DNA of 36,320 bases, taken from positions 1-36,320 of IMG/VR virus record IMGVR_UViG_3300025536_000028; one strand, given 5' to 3'. Source of the stretch: a virus. Positions 20,367 to 28,200 of this stretch are shown here, one piece after another. The notes under the pieces were generated by a model. The model searched no databases and had not been told where the DNA came from. It worked only from the letters and a program-made list of their open reading frames with translations. Made by a program: the position numbers and the translations under genes. Positions within the stretch are counted from its first letter, which is position 1. Every line of letters starts with the position of its first letter.

Positions 20367-21475
20367 AAACAATCTACATCTGGGGCGGCTGGTCACGGAA
20401 TTTTGGAGATCTTGCGATATGGGAAGCCCAAACAAAAATGATGATCGAGGCCTCAAAAGAGCCCTTGAATCTGGTAATGATCAACTCAGATCTCTCACCA
20501 GATGGACTCTCGGCGCCACGAATTGGCGCAGAGCTCATAGAGGAGATGAACAAGAACGGTCATCTATTGATGATTGGGGCGGGAGGCCAATTAATGCCCA
20601 GAACACCAGATGAAAGTGTTTCTGGTTATCAAGTAAACATCAGCAGATTGGATATCGACAGAATCAAGATACCTATTTGTGTGTTCGGCGTTGGAGTGAA
20701 CACATTCCCAAAGAACGAACATGTCTTGACGAAAGAAGCGATAGAGCATTTCACATATCTTTGCAAGAAATCTATATCTGTGTCTGTTAGAGACGAACTC
20801 AGTTCTCGTTGTTTAGTATCTTGGGGCATCAAAAATCATCATCGAGTTAGCGACCCGGCCTTATTCCTTGACGCATCGAGCGTCATTGACGGACTAGAGC
20901 TCACTACAACGAACATCGGATTGAACTGGGCCGGAGATCGGATCCACAGTCGATACGGAGGAGCACCAGTTCGATCAATCATCGATTACTTGTGCGACCA
21001 GTTAATCGATGTATTAGAGCAAACAAATGGATGGCTCTTCTATTTCCCTCACATCAGCGAATACGATTTAGAAGACGCGAGTCTGTTCTCCCAACTCATC
21101 GGGAGTTCTAGATTCATAAACATCGCAGACACACTCCCCGGTCTTTTCCCTGAGCGACTGTGGGGAGTTCCGTATCTGACCAAATGTTACTCTAAGATGA
21201 GCATAGTGCTTGGTACCCGCTGGCACTCGTGTGTTATCCCGTACGGACAAGGCGTTCCGTGTGTTAGCTACGGAGCGACGTTCAAAAACAAAGCCGCGTC
21301 CATCGAATTCCCCGGAACGATACAAGCAAGTCTGTTCGATGCTGGTTTAGCTAACTCGATGATAAACGTACTAGAGAACAGAACATACCAAAAGAAGGAA
21401 CATCAATATAGAATCGTAGAAGAGCGGAAACAACATACTCTAGCCGTACTTACTAACGTGATGGAGCAGATCTAA
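20363..21475 (+). CDS. Polysaccharide pyruvyltransferase-like protein
   Basis: A 370-residue protein of the PS_pyruv_trans family (CsaB/WcaK type): YIWGGWSRNFGDLAIWEAQ at the N-terminus, HLLMIGAGGQLMPRTPDES, IPICVFGVGVNTFP, SVRDELSSRCLVSWGI, VSDPALFLD and a C-terminal SIVLGTRWHSCVIPYGQGVPCVSYG. Known members add a pyruvyl ketal from PEP to a surface sugar. The start is TTG 20363, which overlaps the NeuA stop as TTGA; no ATG near the domain start fits better, and the first residues match the family's first strand. It could have another transfer reaction on the activated sugar. It is preceded and followed without gaps, so it belongs to the cassette. Confidence 0.85.
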   Translation: MKTIYIWGGWSRNFGDLAIWEAQTKMMIEASKEPLNLVMINSDLSPDGLSAPRIGAELIEEMNKNGHLLMIGAGGQLMPRTPDESVSGYQVNISRLDIDRIKIPICVFGVGVNTFPKNEHVLTKEAIEHFTYLCKKSISVSVRDELSSRCLVSWGIKNHHRVSDPALFLDASSVIDGLELTTTNIGLNWAGDRIHSRYGGAPVRSIIDYLCDQLIDVLEQTNGWLFYFPHISEYDLEDASLFSQLIGSSRFINIADTLPGLFPERLWGVPYLTKCYSKMSIVLGTRWHSCVIPYGQGVPCVSYGATFKNKAASIEFPGTIQASLFDAGLANSMINVLENRTYQKKEHQYRIVEERKQHTLAVLTNVMEQI

Positions 21476-22144
21476 ATGCCCGACCTAGAGGATGTACAGA
21501 AAACAAGCATAGGACCGCTTCTTACTCGGTCGAACAGAAATGATATCATGGCTTTTGCTGTGTCATCTTTTTTGAAAGAACAAAGATCTCTTAGTGGATT
21601 CCCCATAGAATATGTACATTCTCCTGTTATAGCTAGGACGAAAATATATGATGAAGCAGTTTCCAGTTTTATATTGGATAATCCAACTGCAACAATCGTA
21701 AATCTCGGATGTGGCTTCTGTACCCGTTATTTCAGATTAGCATCTACCACACAGATTACGTGGGTCGATGTTGATTTTCAACCAGTACTCGATTTGAAAT
21801 GCAAATTCCTAAAAGCGTATGCTCCTCCACTTCCTCGTTACCATATGGTAGCTCTCGATATATCAAAAGTAGAGAAAGTTCATGATCTAGGAGCGGATCT
21901 AATCATCGCCGAAGGATCTCTTCCATATGTAGAAGAAATAGATGCAAAGAAATTACTTAAAGGCAGAGCGATTGTCGATTTCATAGGACAGAAGAGGAAG
22001 GACATAAGTAAACCTATTCTTTGGAGATATAATCCAGAAAACTGGAAACATTTGAACATTATTAACTCTTGGTTGTATGATGTTGGCGAAACAAGAGAGT
22101 CAATCATTCTGGAAATAGATCAACGTGGTCTGGCTACATCGTAA
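21476..22144 (+). CDS. SAM methyltransferase, leucine carboxyl MTase-like
   Basis: A 222-residue class I SAM-dependent methyltransferase. Segments SPVIARTKIYDEAVSSFIL and ATIVNLGCGFCTRYFRLAS (the SAM-binding G-x-G loop with downstream TRxxR), then WVDVDFQPVLDLKCKF, match the LCM/PPM1/TcmP family, whose known members methylate carboxyl or hydroxyl groups. DLIIAEGSLPYVEE is the motif IV region. At 222 residues it is slightly shorter than typical members. It starts immediately after the pyruvyltransferase stop and overlaps the next gene (GTG 22125) by 20 bases. A carboxylate of the nonulosonic acid or a pyruvyl group is a sensible but unproven target. Confidence 0.82.
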   Translation: MPDLEDVQKTSIGPLLTRSNRNDIMAFAVSSFLKEQRSLSGFPIEYVHSPVIARTKIYDEAVSSFILDNPTATIVNLGCGFCTRYFRLASTTQITWVDVDFQPVLDLKCKFLKAYAPPLPRYHMVALDISKVEKVHDLGADLIIAEGSLPYVEEIDAKKLLKGRAIVDFIGQKRKDISKPILWRYNPENWKHLNIINSWLYDVGETRESIILEIDQRGLATS

Positions 22145-22457
22145 TCTACGTCAAACTGTAACCTATTGGGCTCCTGGAGCTCCAGATGGCTATGGTGGTC
22201 TTTCATTCTCTGCTCCTGTCACAATGAAGGGCCGATGGGAAGATAGAGTGGAATTGATCCGTGATAGTTTTGGCGAGGAAACAGTAAGTCAGGCTGTTGC
22301 TTATTTGACTCAGGATGTCGTCGTTAGAGGATATCTATACGAAGGTAGCTCAACAGCATCTAGTCCGTTATCTGTTGATGGAGCGAAAAAGATCATTCGG
22401 GTAGATAAAACACCAACACTCAACGCACAGTACAATGAAAGAAAGGCATTCTTATAA
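22125..22457 (+). CDS. Head closure/stopper protein, putative
   Basis: A 110-residue protein starting at GTG 22125, with GGAAA 9 bases before. The sequence RNLRQTVTYWAPGAPDGYGG, KGRWEDRVELIRDSFGEE and VVVRGYLYEG is a pattern I know from phage proteins between connector and gp10-like genes, where the head-tail stopper (SPP1 gp16/HK97 gp7-like) normally lies. The function is inferred from position and the small beta-barrel pattern. Confidence 0.75.
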   Translation: MVWLHRNLRQTVTYWAPGAPDGYGGLSFSAPVTMKGRWEDRVELIRDSFGEETVSQAVAYLTQDVVVRGYLYEGSSTASSPLSVDGAKKIIRVDKTPTLNAQYNERKAFL

Positions 22458-22933
22458 TGGCTAAAGCAAAGCGTAAGAATCCACGCCTTAGAAAGAAAAT
22501 GTCTATCGGAGAGGGCTACGGCGGCGTCGAGACTATTAATGCAACGATGGAAGGTCTAACCTCCTTCTTTGACGACGTAGAAGAGCTAACGAAGGATGTA
22601 GTTCAACGTGCTGGAATGATGATAGTTAGTGAAACTGATCCATTAGTTCCTCGTGATACTCAAGCATTAGCCGAAAGTTGGCAAGTTGAAGTAGAAGAAA
22701 CTCAGCGAGGTGGGTACAAAGCTATCGTAGCTTACGGAGGCATATCCAGAATAGGAGAGACAAGAAACGCTCGCGGTGGAATAGTTCACTATGCCGTCAG
22801 AGTCCACGAAGATCTAGAGATGTTTCATCCTAACGGTGGAGAGGCCAAATTCCTCGAGAAGGGCGCTGAAAAAGCGAAGCCGAGAATTGTCGCAGAAATG
22901 GTTGCAGAATTGAGAGATTTAGCTCGTGAGTGA
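22457..22933 (+). CDS. HK97 gp10-like tail component
   Basis: A 158-residue protein of the gp10-like tail-completion group. It has a central helix LTKDVVQRAGMMIVSETDPL, then VPRDTQALAESWQVE and a C-terminal HYAVRVHEDLEMFHPNGGEA followed by KFLEKGAEK. The His/Asn-rich HPNGGxAKFLE segment is typical of these proteins. It acts in the neck, joining the tail to the head. A TAATG overlap links it to the previous gene. Confidence 0.85.
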   Translation: MAKAKRKNPRLRKKMSIGEGYGGVETINATMEGLTSFFDDVEELTKDVVQRAGMMIVSETDPLVPRDTQALAESWQVEVEETQRGGYKAIVAYGGISRIGETRNARGGIVHYAVRVHEDLEMFHPNGGEAKFLEKGAEKAKPRIVAEMVAELRDLARE

Positions 22934-23354
22934 TGTAGCAAAAGACATAGCAGATCGATTGGTAACACAATCGATTGGTACGTTCGCTGCAACATCTGGT
23001 TGGGGTATCTACATATCATCTGAACCCATTAGCCCAGATACCGTGATCACTATCTATAATACGGGTGGAGTTGATGAACCCAATCCAAAATGGAGGTTGG
23101 AGTCAAGAAGCTTTCAGATACGCGTTCGAGGCGCCGAGAATGGCTATACGGCCGCATACTCGAAAGCAGAAGCCATCAAGAATCAACTTCTTGGTCTAGG
23201 ACCAATAACACTCAATTTAACTAACTATATCGGAATATGGATGACGACAAATATCTTGTTCTTGCGATATGATGATAGTCGCAGGCCAATATTTGTGATG
23301 AGTTTCCGATCAGAATGTGAGCCATCTGAGAGCGATAACAGGACAGCATTATGA
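22926..23354 (+). CDS. Tail terminator protein, putative
   Basis: A 142-residue protein from GTG 22926, overlapping the previous gene by 8 bases. The pattern TVITIYNTGGVDEPNPKWRL, FQIRVRG and YTAAYSKAEAIKNQLLGL fits the tail-terminator/minor-capsid group that caps the tail tube (lambda gpU-like position). The site just before the tail-tube genes supports this. The C-terminus is short and acidic. Confidence 0.8.
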   Translation: MSDVAKDIADRLVTQSIGTFAATSGWGIYISSEPISPDTVITIYNTGGVDEPNPKWRLESRSFQIRVRGAENGYTAAYSKAEAIKNQLLGLGPITLNLTNYIGIWMTTNILFLRYDDSRRPIFVMSFRSECEPSESDNRTAL

Positions 23355-23539
23355 GTTCGCAGGAAAAAGATTGGCTCATAGAGTACCTCGATAGCTTGCG
23401 ACGCGCTCGTTTCTATGGCAAGATTATCATCGAGATTAAAGAAGGAAGTATTGTCCTTCTGAGAAAGGAGGAGACTCTCAAGCCTCCTTCTGGTTCGGAG
23501 AGTCAGAAATACTCTCCTTCTACAAACGTAAGAGGTTGA
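23351..23539 (+). CDS. DUF2292-like small protein
   Basis: A 62-residue protein that begins SSQEKDWLIEYLDSLRRARF and continues FYGKIIIEIKEGSIVLLRKEET. The helix followed by a Gly-turn and two short strands resembles DUF2292/YezD-type small proteins of unknown function. An ATGA overlap couples it to the tail terminator gene; 4 bases separate it from the tail-tube gene. Its occurrence inside the tail cluster is unexplained. Confidence 0.6.
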   Translation: MSSQEKDWLIEYLDSLRRARFYGKIIIEIKEGSIVLLRKEETLKPPSGSESQKYSPSTNVRG

Positions 23540-23543
23540 TGCT

Positions 23544-23945
23544 ATGCCAGGTTTAGCCGCATTTAACAAAGTAGTCTCAGTGAAGACTACAGGAGCCTCG
23601 GTCTACACGGAACTGCCGGGAAGTAATGCGTCTCTGACTTTCCAGGGCGAAATGCTCGATGACACCACGTATGAAACAAGTGGTTGGCGTAGCAGAGTCC
23701 GTGGATTGCGAGACTATAATCTATCCGTCACCTGTGTTTACTCGAGTACTCATGCCGGACTTGCGATCATTCGTGCCGCGCTCTTTAGTGGTGTTGATCT
23801 TCAATTCAAGTATCTGCCTGACGGAACTAACGGCTTTGGCGGAAAAGTGAAAGTCGAATCGTTCAATATGTCGGGTGATGTTGGTGGTCTAGAAACAGTT
23901 GATGTGGCGCTCCAGCCTACTGGCACCGGCCTCTCGACCGTTTAA
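23544..23945 (+). CDS. Tail tube protein 1
   Basis: A 133-residue tail-tube type protein: FNKVVSVKTTGASVYTELPG, then the shared segments EMLDDTTYETSGWRSR, NLSVTCVY, LQFKYLPDG and SGDVGGLETVDVALQ. The strand pattern fits the major tail protein fold used by many siphoviruses, with a subunit that stacks as rings around the tape measure. GAGG precedes the ATG. The next gene is a longer paralogue, so which of the two is the main tube subunit is open. Confidence 0.82.
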   Translation: MPGLAAFNKVVSVKTTGASVYTELPGSNASLTFQGEMLDDTTYETSGWRSRVRGLRDYNLSVTCVYSSTHAGLAIIRAALFSGVDLQFKYLPDGTNGFGGKVKVESFNMSGDVGGLETVDVALQPTGTGLSTV

Positions 23946-23957
23946 TAGGAGCGAGCC

Positions 23958-24605
23958 ATGTCAGGCACTCCAGGCTTTCTAACGAAGGTAAACATTACCG
24001 GCACTGCTACGGCTATGACATCTCAAGCGATGTCTACCCACAGCACTGTCGCTAATACCTATCGCATCAATTCAACTGCACGTAGAGTGTGGAACAGAGA
24101 TGCTAATCTAACGTTCTATGAAAACAGTGGATCGTCTGCGGTAGCAGCTATTCCTGCTTCTCAAATAGCGTCAATCAATTATCTCTTTGGGAAAGTGACG
24201 TTTAACGCCACGCAGATCGAACCTGTTAGCGTATCTGGACAATACCTGCCTCTAACTGCTGTTGCCGGTGGCAACAGCTATCAGCTTAGCATCTCGCGAG
24301 AGATGTTAGATGATACTGATTACAGCACAAGTGGGTGGAGAACACGTCAACAGACTTTCACCGATGTATCTCTCACTATCGGTCGATTTGATAATGTTGA
24401 TTTATCTCTTCATAATAGACTTGTGAGTGGTCAGAGCTTAGTCGCAGAAGTAAGACCAGGAGGAAGCACTAGCTTGGTTGCTCGTGGCTTCTTCATCGTC
24501 GAATCTGAATCACGGGCCGGCGATGTTGGCGGCCTGGAAACAGGTGATGTCGTGTTACAAATCGATTCTACCAGCGAGGGTAACTTCGGCTTCGATTCTA
24601 TTTAA
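23958..24605 (+). CDS. Tail tube protein 2 (paralogue)
   Basis: A 215-residue protein. Its C-terminal part (from about residue 110) repeats the pattern of the previous gene: EMLDDTDYSTSGWRTR and AGDVGGLETGDVVLQ. The extra ~100 N-terminal residues (TSQAMSTHSTVANTYRINST, NRDANLTFYENSGS, INYLFGKVTFNATQIEPVSVSG) look like an added beta domain. Likely a second tail-tube or tube-associated protein with an extra outer domain. A TAGGAGCGAGCC leader precedes its ATG. Confidence 0.8.
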   Translation: MSGTPGFLTKVNITGTATAMTSQAMSTHSTVANTYRINSTARRVWNRDANLTFYENSGSSAVAAIPASQIASINYLFGKVTFNATQIEPVSVSGQYLPLTAVAGGNSYQLSISREMLDDTDYSTSGWRTRQQTFTDVSLTIGRFDNVDLSLHNRLVSGQSLVAEVRPGGSTSLVARGFFIVESESRAGDVGGLETGDVVLQIDSTSEGNFGFDSI

Positions 24606-24631
24606 TCAAACTGACAAAGGAACAACCTAAA

Positions 24632-25099
24632 ATGTCATCACGTCGCGATCAAATCCGTGCAGCTACACTCGGCCGCTCTCCTCAATTCCGTAGAAAGATG
24701 ATCACATACTTCCCACCGAAGTATCAAAATGTGGTCAATCAGGACGGACAAGTGATTGGTCTAGAGCACATCGGCTTCGAGGAACAAGGAATTGATGTAG
24801 AGGTACGTCAACCTACCATCAAGCAGCGTAACGATCTTCTAACAAAATGCAGACGTAACGATGGAACACTCGATGAGATGGAATTCATCTTGCAGTGTGC
24901 CATCCGTTTTGTTTACGACCCAGAATCCGGTGAGCAAATCTATGATGAGAAGGACTACGCTACGTTGATTAGTCAGCCTGCGGGAGACTTCGTTGATCAG
25001 TTCGGTGGTGAAGCAATCGAGTTGCTTACCCTCGGTTCACCGGAAAAAAAGTCAAAGAACTTGAAAGAGACCCAACCAGACAAGCCCTCCACGCCATAG
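24632..25099 (+). CDS. Tail assembly chaperone, short form (gpG-like)
   Basis: A 155-residue protein, MSSRRDQIRAATLG followed by VEVRQPTIKQRNDLLTKC and EFILQCAIRFVYDPESGEQI, with a C-terminal GGEAIELLTLGSPEKK. This composition and its position just before the tape measure fit a tail assembly chaperone (lambda gpG or TAC). It ends at TAG 25099 in the zero frame. A slippery heptamer near the end lets some ribosomes make the longer gpGT-like form. A conserved leader box (ACAAAGGAACAACCTA) stands just before the ATG at 24632. Confidence 0.88.
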   Translation: MSSRRDQIRAATLGRSPQFRRKMITYFPPKYQNVVNQDGQVIGLEHIGFEEQGIDVEVRQPTIKQRNDLLTKCRRNDGTLDEMEFILQCAIRFVYDPESGEQIYDEKDYATLISQPAGDFVDQFGGEAIELLTLGSPEKKSKNLKETQPDKPSTP

Positions 25100-25284
25100 C
25101 AGAAGCGATAGGGTGTATGGTCTGGGAAATAGAAGACCAAATGCCCTTAGAGGAGTTTGATAGCTGGATTGCATGGTTTAAACTCAAGCAGGAGACTCAG
25201 AAACGAGAACTCGACAAAGCCAGACAGGAACAGCGGAATAAGAGTTCTGCGAGACCCATTGGCCGGAGTCGGAGGCGCGGTTAA
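24632..25284 (+). CDS. Tail assembly chaperone, frameshifted long form (gpGT-like)
   Basis: The -1 product after the heptamer A AAA AAG at 25045-25051: 140 residues of the zero frame, then 77 residues in the -1 frame. The added part reads VKELERDPTRQALHAIAEAI, then MPLEEFDSWIAWFKLKQETQ and a basic tail GRSRRRG, with TAA at 25282-25284 overlapping the tape-measure ATG. The -1 frame fills exactly the 184-base gap to the next gene, has no independent start that covers it and carries a protein-like sequence, so it is real. It is the gpT-like chaperone that helps the tape measure recruit tube subunits. Confidence 0.88.
25045..25051 (+). promoter_or_regulatory. Programmed -1 frameshift site
   Basis: The slippery heptamer A AAA AAG is in the zero frame (codons GAA AAA AAG), the same sequence as the E. 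coli dnaX site. It lies near the end of the short chaperone frame. No strong downstream pseudoknot is obvious by eye. Confidence 0.85.
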
Positions 25285-28200
25285 TGGCAACAACAATTGG
25301 TGATCTGCAATTCATCATCAGTGCTCAAACCGCCTCTCTGAAGCGTGCCCAGGCTGATGTCGATCAGCTTAAGGAATCGCTGAAGAGGGCGGCTGGAGCT
25401 AACTCCGATTTCTCGAATGTAGGGAAACAAGTTGAATCTGCCACACTTCGGCAGGTCAAAGCGTTCCAGGGCGCGCGCGATACTATCATCAAGCTTCGCC
25501 AGAAGATAGAAGAGCTCAATAAAGCCGGAGCTGATACAACTGTTATTACAGCGCAGATGGATCGCGCGTATGGGCGCCTGCGCTCGCAACTCGAGCGCGG
25601 GATTATCACGCAAACTAAACTCAACACAGAAATGGATCTGTTCAAGCGGCAGACGGCTGCTGTTGGACGCGGATTAGACACACTTTCTAAGTCTACGAAA
25701 GGAACAGATACAGATCTAAAAGCGATGAATCAACGCATGACCGATTTAGCGAAGTCGGTCCAGATTGCGTTGGGACCTCTTTCTGGTGTTGCCTCTCGTA
25801 TCACCGCTATCGCCTCGTTGGCCAACAGGAATACTGCCGCGATTGCTGGAACTGTTGCTGCTCTTATCGCGTTTGGTCACGCTGCTACATCGACTATACA
25901 GAAAGGACAGATGTATGAATCAGAGATGAAAATCATCGAGAACCGAGTTAAATCACTCGGGGGCTCGATTGGGTTTACGTCAGATCAATTAGATCAAATG
26001 GCCAAGAAGCTCGGTAGGGATACTCTTACCAACGCTAACGAAGCTAGAATGGCGATTGTTAATTTGACGACTGCTACAAGTCTTTCTGGTGCAAATTTCA
26101 AAGCTGCTCTGGTAACAGCTCAAGATCTATCAGCTACTGGATTCGGAGATTTGATTTCACAATCTCGTAGATTGGCGCAGATTCTTGGTGAACCGGCGGA
26201 AGGAATGGAGCGTCTCCGTGATATCGGAATCATATTCACACAAGAACAGAAAGCTGTTATCCAAACACTCGACGCCACAGGACGAAGCGCAGAAGCACAA
26301 GCCATCATACTCGGGGAACTTAATAAACGAGTAGGTGGCAACGCAGTTGCTGCTGCGAAAGGATATGCTGGAGCCATCGATACTCTGAGAGAACGTTTCA
26401 ATGAGATGGCAGAAAACGCTGCGAAAAGCGGTGGAGTTCTTGATCGCTTAGCTGCCGCCGTTAATCGAATCACAGATGCAATTATACATTTATCTGAGAA
26501 CAGTGATATTATCAGGAAATTTGGATCGCTCGTTTCATCTGTCCTTGGAAATACAATCGAAATATTCGCATCTTTTGTAGAACACATCGATGTTATTGGT
26601 GTTTCCTTGGCCAGTGCTTTAGGTGTGAGTGCAATTACCTCAATAGTATCAGGCATTAAAAAGCTCACAACGGCTACCATTGCCGCAGATGCTGCTGTAG
26701 CAAAGGCCGGCGGCTTACGAGCGCTTTTGAGTTGGCCAGTAGCTTTAGCTGCGGTTATCGGATTAATAGTAGGATTGTTGGTAAAACTCGGCTTAGTTGA
26801 TGATTTGTGGAATGCCATAAAAGGCACAATCGAGTCAATCAAGATTAGTATCGAAGAGCTTTGGAAAACAATGTCCGGAGAGAAGATTATTGCCGGCGTG
26901 AGAGAACTTCTTACGAATACTTTCAACTATTGGGCTAGGCAATTGGAAAACACTCCATTCGACGGCATGTTGAAGAGGATGGCAGAAGGCTTATCTAATC
27001 TTACCGGAGTTGTTGGAGAAGCGGGAGTAGCCTTCGGTAAAAATGTAAAGGAGGCGTTCGGAGACAATAAGTGGATTCAAGATACAATAAGTGGGATGAA
27101 TCTAATCACTGATAACATTTCTAAATCTGTAGCATCCGCCGTTGCTGCTCAGAAAGCTGCTGTTGATGCGAAAAAAATCACAGATGATGCTATTGGTGGA
27201 ACCTCTGTTAGCGGTCAACTAGAAAGGGATCCGGTAACGTTTGATTTTATTCAATACACAGATGCTATTCAGAAAGCGGCACTAGAACTCCAATCGATGG
27301 ACCTTGCCACGAAAGGAGTAGATGACTCTACGATCAAATTAGCAGCTTCCGTGCAGGGCATCTCAAAGGCATTCAATATCACAGCGGATGGTATTGAGAT
27401 CGTCAACAATCATCTGGCTGTGTACAACGAGCGTGTTAAAGGAAAAGCGGTCTTCGCCGAAGTCAGTAAAATGATTGAAAAGGACTTGCCAAAAGCAAGT
27501 GCGCTAGAAGAAGCAAGCAAATCCACGAGAGAATTAACTACTTCGTGGATAGAATTAGCAGCTCAAATCGGCATCGGCGATGAGAAGCTTGCTCAAGGAC
27601 TCGAAGCGATTGCGAATAATGGTAAGAAGGCTGAGGCTTTGATCCGTAAACCTCAAACAGCCCTAGATGATCAAGTTAAAACCCTAAATGCTCAGGCAAA
27701 AGCACTCGAGAAAAGTGAGAAAGAGCTATTCGTCATAAACGAGCTCTTGAAAGTTGATGTAGCTGGGTTAGAGGAAATGGGCATCAAAGGCGCGGCTCTC
27801 GCGGCAGAACTTGAGAGAGTTCGTGTTGCTGCCGAGGGCTCGTTTGATCAGAAAGAACGCATCAAACAAATGAAATCGGCGATGCAAGAACTCAGTAGCT
27901 TGATGGAGCGCTCGTTCGATAGAATAGGTAGCGCAATCACCGAGATGTTCTTGAGAGGGAAAGATGAGGCCATTAGCTTCAAAAACGTGATGAAAGCTAT
28001 TGGTAGTGAAATCCTTCAATTCTTCATTCAATTAGCGATTGTTAACCCAATCAAGAACGCCTTTACTGGTGGATTCGGTGGAACACAATCCGCCACATTG
28101 GGCTCACTGAACATGGCTTTAAGTGCCGCTGGAGGCGGAGCGGCAGGTTCTGGTGTAGGAGGAATAGGAGGAGCGGGCAGCCCAGGAGGGTCCGGTAGTA

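Noticed and set aside
26120-26926. 268-aa leftward ORF
   Set aside because: Antisense shadow of the tape measure gene, Ser/Ile/Pro-rich with no domain.
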